Shown piece by piece: positions 8,018 to 16,243 of a DNA stretch of 64,000 nucleotides. The DNA comes from Parablautia intestinalis (lineage in GTDB: Bacteria; Bacillota; Clostridia; Lachnospirales; Lachnospiraceae), in NCBI GenBank assembly GCA_003612395.1, contig RAYQ01000013.1, forward strand, positions 1-64,000, read 5' to 3'. Positions within the stretch are counted from its first letter, which is position 1. Each line of letters opens with the position of its first letter. Under the pieces are notes generated by a model. That model saw only the letters and a program-made list of their open reading frames with translations, was not told the origin of the DNA and did not search any database. A program made the translations under genes and the position numbers.

Positions 8018-9530
8018 GGACGAAATTTTAATCAGAGAAGGACTCTGTAAATTAATGAAAAAGATGTTTCCCGAAATAATCGTTACGAGTACTGCTGGCA
8101 ACGGACGGGAGGGACTTTCCTGCATAGAAAGGGATACGCCGGATTTGGTCATTACCGATATCAGGATGCCCGTTATGGATGGACTGGAAATGATTGCAAA
8201 AATGCAGGAAGCAGGGATATTCCCGAAAATAATTGTTTTGACGGCTTATTCGGAGTTTTCTTATGCACAGCAGGCTGTTAAGCTTGGGGTAAACGACTAT
8301 ATCATCAAGCCGGTGGAAGTCAGGGAGTTTGTACGGACCATCCGGAAAATGCAAAATCTCCATGAGCAGGAGCAAAAAAGAACGCCGGACACAATGGGAA
8401 ATCTGGAAAATATTGTATCAGGGATTTTATATGGTACTTCTGTTTTGGAAAAAGAGATGGAAAGTTTTCTGGACAAGAAATATGGGATTGCGGGGGATAC
8501 GCCTCTGATAGAATTGCTTATGTATATGGGTGAGGAATTTGAGAATGACCGGAAAAGAAAAAGGAATGAAATGTGCCGGATCTTACAGGATAAAGAGGTG
8601 AAGTACGCTCTGGTGGATATGGAATATGACAAGGTCATTCTGGCGCTGATTTATGGCTATTCGTCTAAACGGGAAATAGAACGGTGGTATCAGAATCAGA
8701 TTTTATTTCAAAACAGAGGCAGCATAAAACAGAAAATCAGTTACGGGATGATAGAAGTAGCGGGACCGGGCAAAATCCGGGAAGGTTATCATAACCTGCT
8801 GCCATATATGGACTGGAATATTGTTCTGGGAGCGGACGTTTTAATATCATATCCGCATATAGCGGATGTGCAGTCAGAAATCTGTATTTATCCTGTGGAA
8901 CTGGAAAATCAGGTTAAAACAGCGGTATGTATGGGAGAAAATGAGAAAGTGAAAGAAATTATCGGAAAATTCCATCGCTATTTTCTGAACGGGCATGTTT
9001 ATTCGCCAAAGGAGATAAAGGAATCCTGCGTTCGTTTTCAATGGTCTGTCCTTAATATTGCAAAAGAAGTGGGATGCATTGATTACAAAAAGATAGATCA
9101 AAAAAAGCTGCTGGATTCTATTATGAATGCCAGGACAGAGGGCGAGCTTGAAAAAACCTTTGAAGAATTGCTTTGTTATATAAATGTATCCGGTGAAGAA
9201 ACAGGGGCGGTGAGCCTTGCCGTAAGAAAGGCCCGGAGCATGATTCATGAGTTTTATGCGGATGGAATTACCCTGAGTGAAATTGCCGGCAGACTGAATT
9301 TAACCCAGGAATATCTTGGCACCCAGTTCCACAGGGAAATAGGAGAAAATTTCAGCGCTTATATCCGCAATTACCGCATGGCAAAGGCAAAGGAGCTGCT
9401 GATAGGAACGCAGCTGAAGCAATACGAAATATCAGAAAAGGTTGGCTATACGGATGCAAAATATTTTGCCAGAGTATTCAAAGAATGTGTGGGAATGTCG
9501 CCTGCCGAATACAGAAAATCCAACCGGTAA
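7998..9530 (+). CDS. YesN-like AraC-type response regulator
   Basis: A 510-residue cytoplasmic regulator. Residues 1-120 are a receiver domain with acidic pocket VVVEDE, phospho-acceptor D54 in TDIRMPVMDG and conserved K in DYIIKP. A long middle region of unknown fold follows, then an AraC HTH pair at about 415-510 ending in AKYFARVFKECVGMSPAEYR. I chose ATG 7998 because AAAGGTGAG lies 7 bp upstream; a GTG at 7986 is in frame. It overlaps the kinase gene by 20 bp. The probable target is the transport operon that begins at 9697. Confidence 0.93.
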   Translation: MKAVVVEDEILIREGLCKLMKKMFPEIIVTSTAGNGREGLSCIERDTPDLVITDIRMPVMDGLEMIAKMQEAGIFPKIIVLTAYSEFSYAQQAVKLGVNDYIIKPVEVREFVRTIRKMQNLHEQEQKRTPDTMGNLENIVSGILYGTSVLEKEMESFLDKKYGIAGDTPLIELLMYMGEEFENDRKRKRNEMCRILQDKEVKYALVDMEYDKVILALIYGYSSKREIERWYQNQILFQNRGSIKQKISYGMIEVAGPGKIREGYHNLLPYMDWNIVLGADVLISYPHIADVQSEICIYPVELENQVKTAVCMGENEKVKEIIGKFHRYFLNGHVYSPKEIKESCVRFQWSVLNIAKEVGCIDYKKIDQKKLLDSIMNARTEGELEKTFEELLCYINVSGEETGAVSLAVRKARSMIHEFYADGITLSEIAGRLNLTQEYLGTQFHREIGENFSAYIRNYRMAKAKELLIGTQLKQYEISEKVGYTDAKYFARVFKECVGMSPAEYRKSNR

Positions 9531-9696
9531 ATCAGGAACTGACAGACGGTTTTCAAAGAACAACGGATAAAGGAAACCGGCTTAGATAATTCATCCTTTT
9601 TCACTTTTTTACCGTTTTGAGAGGAAATAAAAAGCAGTATGATGGATTTATCAAAAGGAAAGCCCAATAGGAAAAAGGGTTCAAAGGAGGAAAATC

Positions 9697-11022
9697 ATGA
9701 AAAGGAAAAAGATAACCGCACTATTAGCAGTTTTTGCAATGACTGTAAGCCTGGCCGCAGGATGCGGAAACGCAGAAAAAGCAGGGACAGTGGCAGACAA
9801 TGCCGCAGCAGATAACGCCGAATCGTCCGTGGAGAGCAACAGTGATGAAGCCCCGGAAGAAACAGGGCAGGAAACGGCAGGAGAGGAAAATGCTCCCTCC
9901 GGTGAAGCGCAGGCGGTAACGATCTGGTACTATTGGGAGACGGAAGGCCATCAGGTAGCATTAGATCAGGTTATCCAGGATTACAATGGGTCACAGGACA
10001 GTTATGAAGTTACCGCTAAGTACGTACCGTTTGCAGATTTCAAAAAGCAGTTATCAATTGGTGCATCAGCAGACGAACTGCCGGATATTGCTATTTTAGA
10101 CTCACCGGATCATGCATCTTATGTGGAAATGGGTATTTTTGAAGACCTGACCGGTAAATTTGATGTGGGAAGCTATTATGAAGGTACGGTAAATTCCTGT
10201 ACGGTGGACGGCAAATTGTATGGTGTGCCTTTTGGCGTAAACTGTCTGGCACTGTATTACAATGAAGATATGTTAAACGAAGCGGGATGCAGTGTTCCAA
10301 CTACATGGGAAGAATTAATGACCACGGCGAAGGCGCTGACTACTGACAGCGTTACAGGACTTGCACTTTGCAGTGTGCAGAATGAGGAAGGAACATTCAA
10401 TTTTGTTCCATGGCTTTGGTCAACAGGAGCAACTTCTTATGATATCAATAACGAGAATGGTATCAGGGCACTATCCTTTATTCAGAGCCTGATTGAAGAA
10501 GAAGTTATGAGCAAGGAATGTATTAACTGGACCCAGGGTGATGTTATGAATCAGTTTATCTCAGGCAATGTGGCAATGATGGAGAATGGTCCATGGCAGA
10601 TTCCCACTATGCAGCAGGAGGCTCCGGATTTGAACTGGAAAGTAACCCTGATCCCTAAGGATTCCGAATATTCTTCCGTACTTGGAGGAGAGAACTATGC
10701 GGTAATAAACGGCGGCAATGTGGAAGGGGCGCTTGATTTCCTTAACTATGCCACTTCCGAAGAAAAGGTGAAGTTTTTAATGGATAAGTTTGGATATATT
10801 TCTGCAGATAAGTCCATTGCAGAAAATCAGTTTGAAGCGGATTCTCCGTACCAGCCATTTGTGGAAGAGCTAAACTATGCAATGCCGAGAGGACCTTTGG
10901 CCGAATGGCCGGGCGTATCTGATGCGATTTCCCTGGCATTTAACCAGGTTATTACCGGAACGGCAACACCGGAAGATGCGGCGGCTGAGGCTCAGGCAAC
11001 AATTGATGGTATTGTAAAATAA
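9697..11022 (+). CDS. Sugar ABC transporter substrate-binding lipoprotein
   Basis: A 441-residue family 1 solute-binding protein. It has a lipoprotein signal peptide ending in LAAGC (lipid-anchored C23) and an acidic, Ala/Glu-rich linker at about 25-70. The mature domain starts at VTIWYYWETEGH, and ENGPWQIP is the typical ligand-pocket region. It captures sugars or oligosaccharides outside the membrane and passes them to the two permeases downstream. The ATG is preceded by AAAGGAGG. A hairpin after the gene probably reduces transcription into the permeases, giving the usual excess of binding protein. Confidence 0.93.
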   Translation: MKRKKITALLAVFAMTVSLAAGCGNAEKAGTVADNAAADNAESSVESNSDEAPEETGQETAGEENAPSGEAQAVTIWYYWETEGHQVALDQVIQDYNGSQDSYEVTAKYVPFADFKKQLSIGASADELPDIAILDSPDHASYVEMGIFEDLTGKFDVGSYYEGTVNSCTVDGKLYGVPFGVNCLALYYNEDMLNEAGCSVPTTWEELMTTAKALTTDSVTGLALCSVQNEEGTFNFVPWLWSTGATSYDINNENGIRALSFIQSLIEEEVMSKECINWTQGDVMNQFISGNVAMMENGPWQIPTMQQEAPDLNWKVTLIPKDSEYSSVLGGENYAVINGGNVEGALDFLNYATSEEKVKFLMDKFGYISADKSIAENQFEADSPYQPFVEELNYAMPRGPLAEWPGVSDAISLAFNQVITGTATPEDAAAEAQATIDGIVK

Positions 11023-11034
11023 AAAGTGAAAAGT

Positions 11035-11086
11035 CAGCCGCTGCGCAGAGGGTTACACATTATATTCTGTGTGGCGGCTGTTTTTA
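11035..11086 (+). terminator. Hairpin between binding-protein and permease genes
   Basis: CAGCCGC (11035-11041) pairs with GCGGCTG (11074-11080), with inner ACAC/GTGT pairing, followed by TTTTT. As it sits inside an apparent operon it is best read as a partial terminator. A degenerate copy of the REP-like repeat (AAGCCGGAACGCGTG) follows at about 11160-11186. Confidence 0.6.
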
Positions 11087-11213
11087 TGCCGCAAAGCGGG
11101 GCATAATCCGATATCCCTGCTGTCTGCAGAGGGCCTGCCGGCTTTCACAAGGCTGCGTGATAAGCCGGAACGCGTGATGCGGCGGAGTTCAACGTTTTGA
11201 AAGGAGTATATTC

Positions 11214-12113
11214 GTGAAAAAAATTAAAAACATGTTTCGGTATGAAAATGTTGGAATTTTGTTTGTTTTCCCGGCCTTTTTGTATATGCTGGTTTTTGTG
11301 GGCTATCCTATCATTCGCAATATTATTTTAAGCTTTCAGGATGTGGGGGCGGGAAATCTGGTTCGCGGAACCAAAAATTTTATCCTGTTCGAAAATTATG
11401 CAGAGCTTTTTGGGGACAGCGTTTTCAGAATTTCATTGTTCAATACGCTTAAATATACGGTTTTATGCCTGATTTTTCAATTTATGATTGGATTTATGCT
11501 TGCGCTTTTCTTTAATCAGAGATTTACGCTGGCAAAACCGGTCAGAGGGATTTTGCTGGTGCCATGGATGATACCGGTTACGGTTACAGCGCTGATGTTT
11601 AAGCTTTTGTTTGCAACGGATATCGGCGTTATCAATTATATTTTGAGAAGCCTTCACCTGATTCAGAAAAATATTGAGTGGCTGACCACCCCCGGGACGG
11701 CAATGTTTGCGCTGATTTGCGCCAACGTCTGGATCGGAATCCCATTTAATATGATTTTGATATCAACGGGACTTACAACCATTCCAAAGGAGCTGTACGA
11801 GAGCGCTTCAATTGACGGTGCAAATAAGGTACAGACGTTTTTTAACATCACCCTTCCCCTGCTTAAGCCAACGATTGAATCCGTACTGATTCTTGGATTT
11901 ATTTATACCTTTAAGGTTTATGATCTGGTTTATGTCATGACAAGCGGAGGACCGGTGAACTCGACTCATATGCTGTCCACTTATTCTTATAAACTTTCGT
12001 TTGAGATGTTTAAATACAGCAAAGGATCCGCCGTTGCCAATGTACTGCTGGCAATACTGCTGGTAGTCGGTATTTTCTATATTAAAATTACAACGCAGGG
12101 GGAGGAAGAATGA
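11214..12113 (+). CDS. Sugar ABC transporter permease, MalF type
   Basis: A 299-residue inner-membrane permease with about six helices and the EAA loop ELYESASIDGANKVQTFFNITL that docks the ATPase. It starts with GTG, preceded by AAAGGAG. It overlaps the next permease gene by 4 bp (ATGA). With its partner it forms the channel of an importer of the CUT1 family. No ATP-binding subunit is encoded nearby, so a shared MsmK-like ATPase elsewhere is expected (known for many Firmicute CUT1 systems). Confidence 0.93.
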   Translation: MKKIKNMFRYENVGILFVFPAFLYMLVFVGYPIIRNIILSFQDVGAGNLVRGTKNFILFENYAELFGDSVFRISLFNTLKYTVLCLIFQFMIGFMLALFFNQRFTLAKPVRGILLVPWMIPVTVTALMFKLLFATDIGVINYILRSLHLIQKNIEWLTTPGTAMFALICANVWIGIPFNMILISTGLTTIPKELYESASIDGANKVQTFFNITLPLLKPTIESVLILGFIYTFKVYDLVYVMTSGGPVNSTHMLSTYSYKLSFEMFKYSKGSAVANVLLAILLVVGIFYIKITTQGEEE

Positions 12114-12961
12114 TGGATGAGGAAAAGAAATTAACAAAAAACAAGAACATCCTGTTTGGCATTATCTCAGTGATAATTTTGTGTGCTCTTTTGTTTCCGC
12201 TTTATTGGGCGTTTATAACTTCCCTGAAAACGGAGCAGGAAATATTCTTGAACCCGCCAACTTTTTATCCCCATGTGCTTAATACAAAATCGTATGCCGC
12301 ACAGGTGGAAACCGGCGACTTTAATATGTTCCGTTCTTTTGCAAACAGCTTTGTGATATCGATTGGCGCCACTTTCATTGCGGTTTTGCTGGCAGTGCCT
12401 GCCTCCTACGGAATTGCAAAGTATCATTTTAAAGGCAGAAAGGTTATGCTGCTGTCTTTTCTGGTGACCCAGATGCTTCCGGTATCGGTACTCTTGACAC
12501 CCATGTTTATTATGTTTAAAAATATACATGTATATAATACATGGATTGCGGCAGTGCTTGCAGATGCAACAATCGGTATTCCTTTTTCGGTACTGATACT
12601 TAAGAACTACTTTTCCTCTATACCAAAGGACCTGGAGGAAGCGGCTTACCTGGACGGGTGCAATAAGTTTACCGCGTTTATCCGGATACTGATTCCAATT
12701 GCAAAGCCGGGAGTCATGGTCTGTGCGATATTTTCTTTCCTCTACGCGTGGGGTGATCTTGCATATGGAATGACTTTCATTTTGGATCAGGAAAGGCGGC
12801 CTATTACGGCAGGGATCTTTAACTTTATGGGGCAATATGGAACAAAGTGGAGTTACCTGACCGCCTTTGCCGTAGTGACCATTATTCCGGTGGCGTTAAT
12901 CTTTATTTTCATGCAGAAATACATTGTGAGCGGTATGACAAGCGGTGCAGTAAAGGGTTGA
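12110..12961 (+). CDS. Sugar ABC transporter permease, MalG type
   Basis: A 283-residue membrane protein with six predicted helices and the EAA motif DLEEAAYLDGCNKFTAFIRIL. It ends in the usual YIVSGMTSGAVKG tail of MalG-type subunits. It begins within the stop codon of the partner permease with GGGGAGG just upstream, so translation is coupled. It is followed 29 bp later by the GH31 gene. Confidence 0.93.
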   Translation: MMDEEKKLTKNKNILFGIISVIILCALLFPLYWAFITSLKTEQEIFLNPPTFYPHVLNTKSYAAQVETGDFNMFRSFANSFVISIGATFIAVLLAVPASYGIAKYHFKGRKVMLLSFLVTQMLPVSVLLTPMFIMFKNIHVYNTWIAAVLADATIGIPFSVLILKNYFSSIPKDLEEAAYLDGCNKFTAFIRILIPIAKPGVMVCAIFSFLYAWGDLAYGMTFILDQERRPITAGIFNFMGQYGTKWSYLTAFAVVTIIPVALIFIFMQKYIVSGMTSGAVKG

Positions 12962-12990
12962 TAACAGCGCGGGCACAAAGGAGGATAAAA

Positions 12991-14988
12991 ATGCTGGATA
13001 TTCAAAAAGACAAACTCATTTTTCACTATGACGCAGAAGAAGTGTGGATAGAGCCATGGGGGGCAAATGCCCTTCGCATCCGGTCCACAAAAGAGCATAA
13101 GATGCCGGAGGAAAACCATGCCTTATATGAGCGCGGGATGGCTGATTGTGAAATTGCGTATACCCGGCAGGGGGCGGAAATATCCAATGGAAAAATCCGG
13201 GCGGAAATCACAAAGCTGGGTAAAATCATGATTTATAACAGGGAGGGCAGACTGCTCTTAGAGGAATATTGCAGAAACAGGCGGGACGTGCTGGACAGGA
13301 AATGCAGCGCAATTGAGGTGGAAGCGCGGGAGTTTAAGCCCATACCGGGAGGAGATTACCATCTGACCATGCGGTTTGAATCTGTGGATAAGGACGAAAA
13401 GATCTATGGAATGGGGCAGTATCAGCAGCCTTATCTGGACCTGAAAGGTGCAGACCTGGAATTGGCGCACCGCAATTCGCAGGCCAGCGTGCCCTTTGCC
13501 ATTTCATCCCTTGGATACGGCTTTTTGTGGAATAATCCGGGGGTGGGCCGGGCAGTGTTTGGAAAAAATATCATGAGTTTTGAGGCTTATTCCACTAAGG
13601 CGCTGGATTACTGGGTAGTAGCGGGAGATACGCCGGCGGAGATTGAGGAAGCATATGCGGCAGTTGCAGGAAAGGTTCCCATGATGCCGGAGTATGGCCT
13701 TGGCTTTTGGCAGTGCAAGCTCCGTTATCAGACCCAGGAGGAACTTCTGGAGGTGGCAAGGGAATATAAGAGAAGAAATCTTCCCATTGACCTGATTGTC
13801 ATTGACTTTTTCCACTGGCCTAAGCAGGGCGAGTGGAAATTTGATCCGGTATACTGGCCCAATCCCGATGCCATGGTAAAGGAACTGAAAGAGATGGGGA
13901 TAGCCCTTATGGTATCTGTCTGGCCTACGGTGGATAAAACCTGTGAAAACTATGAGGAAATGCTGGAAAAAGGATATCTTATCAGAACCGATAGAGGAGT
14001 CCGGGTGGGGCTGGATTTTCAGGGAGCCACCATTCATTTTGATGCCACAAATCCCAGTGCAAGAGAGTTTGTCTGGAGCAAAGCAAAACAAAATTATTAT
14101 GACAAAGGCATTAAGGTATTCTGGCTGGACGAGGCGGAACCGGAATATACCGCCTATGATTTCGACAATTACCGGTATCATATGGGGTCAAATCTCCAAA
14201 TTGGAAACCGCTATCCCGTTGACTACGCAAAAACTTTTTATGAAGGCATGAAAAAGGAAGGACAGGAAAATATCGTAAACCTTCTTCGGTGCGCCTGGGC
14301 CGGCAGTCAGAGATACGGAGCTCTGGTCTGGTCAGGAGATATTGCTTCAAGCTTTGAGAGCATGAGGAACCAGCTTGCGGCGGGGCTTAATATGGGAATA
14401 GCTGGAATTCCATGGTGGACAACAGATATAGGCGGGTTCCACGGGGGAAACCCGGATGATCCGAAGTTTCGGGAGCTTTTTGTGCGCTGGTTTGAATGGG
14501 GAACCTTCTGTCCGGTGATGCGCCTTCACGGAGACCGGGAGCCGAGACAGCCCCAGTATGGGACCACAGGGGGCGCAAGCTGCTGTTCCGGCGCGGCAAA
14601 CGAGGTGTGGAGCTATGGGGAAGAGGTTTATGAAATCTGCAAAAAATACATGGAACTGCGGGAGCAGATGAGGCCGTATACGAGAAAGGTTATGGAGGAA
14701 GCCCACAGGAAGGGGACGCCGGTTATGCGGACGCTCTTTTATATGTATCCTGAGGATCCGGTGTGCTGGGAAATTGAGGATGCGTATTTTTACGGACCGG
14801 ACGTGCTGGTGGCGCCTATTCTCTATGCCGGACAGCTTTCCCGTACCGTTTACCTTCCGAAAGGAGAGATATGGGTTGAATATGCAACGGGAAAGGAGTA
14901 CGAAGGAGGGCAGCAGGTAAAAGCGCATGCGCCGTTAGAGAATATTCCTGTGTTCATAAAAAAAGGAGAAACTAAAATACTGTTGTAA
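12991..14988 (+). CDS. GH31 alpha-glycosidase, probably alpha-xylosidase or alpha-glucosidase
   Basis: A 665-residue cytoplasmic enzyme (no signal peptide) of glycoside hydrolase family 31, which removes terminal alpha-xylose or alpha-glucose with retention. The N-terminal beta-sandwich leads to a TIM barrel with nucleophile D380 in KVFWLDEAEPE and acid/base D450 in LVWSGDIASSFE. The MRLHGDREP segment resembles enzymes annotated as alpha-xylosidases. I set the start at ATG 12991, preceded by AAAGGAGG; the frame is open 48 codons further up. It would degrade the oligosaccharide imported by the upstream permeases; isoprimeverose or isomaltose-like sugars are the likely options (inference). Confidence 0.9.
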   Translation: MLDIQKDKLIFHYDAEEVWIEPWGANALRIRSTKEHKMPEENHALYERGMADCEIAYTRQGAEISNGKIRAEITKLGKIMIYNREGRLLLEEYCRNRRDVLDRKCSAIEVEAREFKPIPGGDYHLTMRFESVDKDEKIYGMGQYQQPYLDLKGADLELAHRNSQASVPFAISSLGYGFLWNNPGVGRAVFGKNIMSFEAYSTKALDYWVVAGDTPAEIEEAYAAVAGKVPMMPEYGLGFWQCKLRYQTQEELLEVAREYKRRNLPIDLIVIDFFHWPKQGEWKFDPVYWPNPDAMVKELKEMGIALMVSVWPTVDKTCENYEEMLEKGYLIRTDRGVRVGLDFQGATIHFDATNPSAREFVWSKAKQNYYDKGIKVFWLDEAEPEYTAYDFDNYRYHMGSNLQIGNRYPVDYAKTFYEGMKKEGQENIVNLLRCAWAGSQRYGALVWSGDIASSFESMRNQLAAGLNMGIAGIPWWTTDIGGFHGGNPDDPKFRELFVRWFEWGTFCPVMRLHGDREPRQPQYGTTGGASCCSGAANEVWSYGEEVYEICKKYMELREQMRPYTRKVMEEAHRKGTPVMRTLFYMYPEDPVCWEIEDAYFYGPDVLVAPILYAGQLSRTVYLPKGEIWVEYATGKEYEGGQQVKAHAPLENIPVFIKKGETKILL

Positions 14989-15051
14989 AATATGCTGTTG
15001 AATTTTACATCAAATCAGGGCATACTAAGGGCAGGAAAGGGGAATGCGATT

Positions 15052-15312
15052 ATGCCGAATATCAAACCAATCTCTGATTTGAGGAATTACAGTGAGGTGC
15101 TCCGTGACGTATCTGTGGGTGCACCGGTCTTTCTTACCAAAAACGGACGCGGGCGCTATGCAATCATTGACATGCAGGACTATGAAAAAACACGGGCCAC
15201 TCTAAAGCTCATGGGTGAGCTCGCAAAAGGGAAAAAGTCTGGAGAGGAAAAGGGATGGCTTTCGTCCTCGGATGTGAGAGCACATTTCCGGGCAAAGGCA
15301 AATGAAGAATAA
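15052..15312 (+). CDS. Phd/YefM family antitoxin
   Basis: An 86-residue antitoxin with the family N-terminus NIKPISDLRNYSEVLRDV and the VFLTKNGRGRYAIIDMQDYE core, which forms the DNA-binding dimer. The C-terminal tail is charged and would bind the toxin. ATG 15052 is preceded by AAAGGGG. The adjacent ParE/RelE-type toxin frame overlaps its stop codon by about 10 bp, the usual arrangement, but the toxin reading frame is damaged. Phd-type antitoxins repress their own promoter, which would lie in the 63 bp after the GH31 gene. Confidence 0.9.
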   Translation: MPNIKPISDLRNYSEVLRDVSVGAPVFLTKNGRGRYAIIDMQDYEKTRATLKLMGELAKGKKSGEEKGWLSSSDVRAHFRAKANEE

Positions 15313-15639
15313 CATCCATTACTCAACGAATCCCAGAACGACCTGGACGAAATCTGGGAGTATATTACCTTTGAATTATGTAATCCGCAAACCGTTGAAA
15401 ACACCGTAAACAAAATCATGGACACTGTTGACGAACTGGAAAATTTTTTAGAAATCGGCGCTCCGCTGTCCTCTGTGACAGATATAGAAAGTGACTACCG
15501 ATTTCTCACCAGTGAAAATTACATGGTTTTTTATCGTGTGAATAGACAGGATGTGTACATTGACCGTGTTCTCTACGGCAGACGGGATTATCTTCGGATT
15601 CTGTTTCCTGATCTGCCGCAGAATGACAACGAAGGATAA
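15302..15639 (+). pseudogene. ParE/RelE-type toxin with an N-terminal frameshift
   Basis: From ATG 15302 the frame reads MKNNIHYS and then loses the family sequence at about 15325. From there the next frame continues with ESQNDLDEIWEYI and runs to YRVNRQDVYIDRVLYGRRDY and stop at 15639. Joined by one added base, the two parts give a normal-length ParE-like toxin of about 112 residues. As written, only an internal ATG at 15418 could start the rest, which lacks the first helices. The toxin is therefore probably inactive, unless the base loss is a sequencing error. ParE/RelE toxins act on gyrase or on ribosome-bound mRNA. Confidence 0.75.
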
Positions 15640-15653
15640 AAATATAGTAACGA

Positions 15654-15686
15654 TGGAACCGCTGGCTGACGCTGGCGGTTTTTATT
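15654..15686 (+). terminator. Weak terminator after the toxin
   Basis: AACCGC and GCGGTT pair across a 12-nt spacer, followed by TTTTTATTT. Confidence 0.45.
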
Positions 15687-15714
15687 TAAATCTACAAATA
15701 AATGAAGATTTATA

Positions 15715-15743
15715 TTGACTTCCCTTTTGACCTGTGGTACGAT
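15715..15743 (+). promoter_or_regulatory. Strong promoter of the orphan gene at 15784
   Basis: TTGACT (15715-15720) and TACGAT (15738-15743) are 17 bp apart, 41 bp upstream of the start codon. Confidence 0.6.
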
Positions 15744-15783
15744 TAACCTACACTAAATCACAGGTTTAAGGAGGAAAGGAAAT

Positions 15784-16182
15784 ATGGATACTAGCTTTAT
15801 TCAAAATTGTATTTATGATGAAAAAGACGGATTTGCGAAAACCTACAGAAACGCAGCTCCCTTTGTGAGCTCCGGCGGGCTATGGGATTATTGCATGAGT
15901 GTGGTAACAGATGAACGGCACATGACTTGTATCGCTTTTGCAAATGAAATGGGAATTCCTCCGGTGAAGTCGCTGCTGTATTTTTACGAGAAAGAGAAGC
16001 AGCCCGCCGATGATTTCAAATTCGATGCGCAGACCAGTCAGTGGCTGGGTGCCTTCATGGGATTTATTTTTAAATTCTGCCTGCATTACCAAAACCAGAA
16101 AGAACGTATTCAGGTCAATAAGTATGGCATCAAAACTGCTACAAAATTTTTAGAACCGCCGGCAGACTTTAAAATCATATAA
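15784..16182 (+). CDS. Uncharacterised 132-residue protein
   Basis: I do not recognise a family. The protein is soluble, with no signal peptide or membrane helix, and contains a Cys-Tyr-Tyr-rich middle (LWDYCMSVVTDERHMTCIAFANEMG) and a C-terminal segment typical of helical domains. It has its own good promoter and an ideal AGGAGGAAAGG ribosome binding site, so it is very likely expressed. It sits between a decayed toxin-antitoxin module and a GH13 gene, and may be part of an acquired island. Confidence 0.65.
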   Translation: MDTSFIQNCIYDEKDGFAKTYRNAAPFVSSGGLWDYCMSVVTDERHMTCIAFANEMGIPPVKSLLYFYEKEKQPADDFKFDAQTSQWLGAFMGFIFKFCLHYQNQKERIQVNKYGIKTATKFLEPPADFKII

Positions 16183-16243
16183 CAAAATGGACAGCGCAGA
16201 CCATGAGATTAACGATAACGAATAATTCACGGAGGGAAACAGA

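Noticed and set aside
12167-12835. A 222-residue minus-strand frame opposite the MalG-type permease
   Set aside because: The permease on the plus strand has clear family motifs; the minus frame is Cys/His/Arg-rich antisense noise. The same applies to long minus frames at 13504-14181 and 22404-23132.
15418-15639. A stand-alone 73-residue protein
   Set aside because: Codons upstream in the same frame encode conserved ParE sequence back to 15319, so this is the tail of a frameshifted toxin and not an independent gene.
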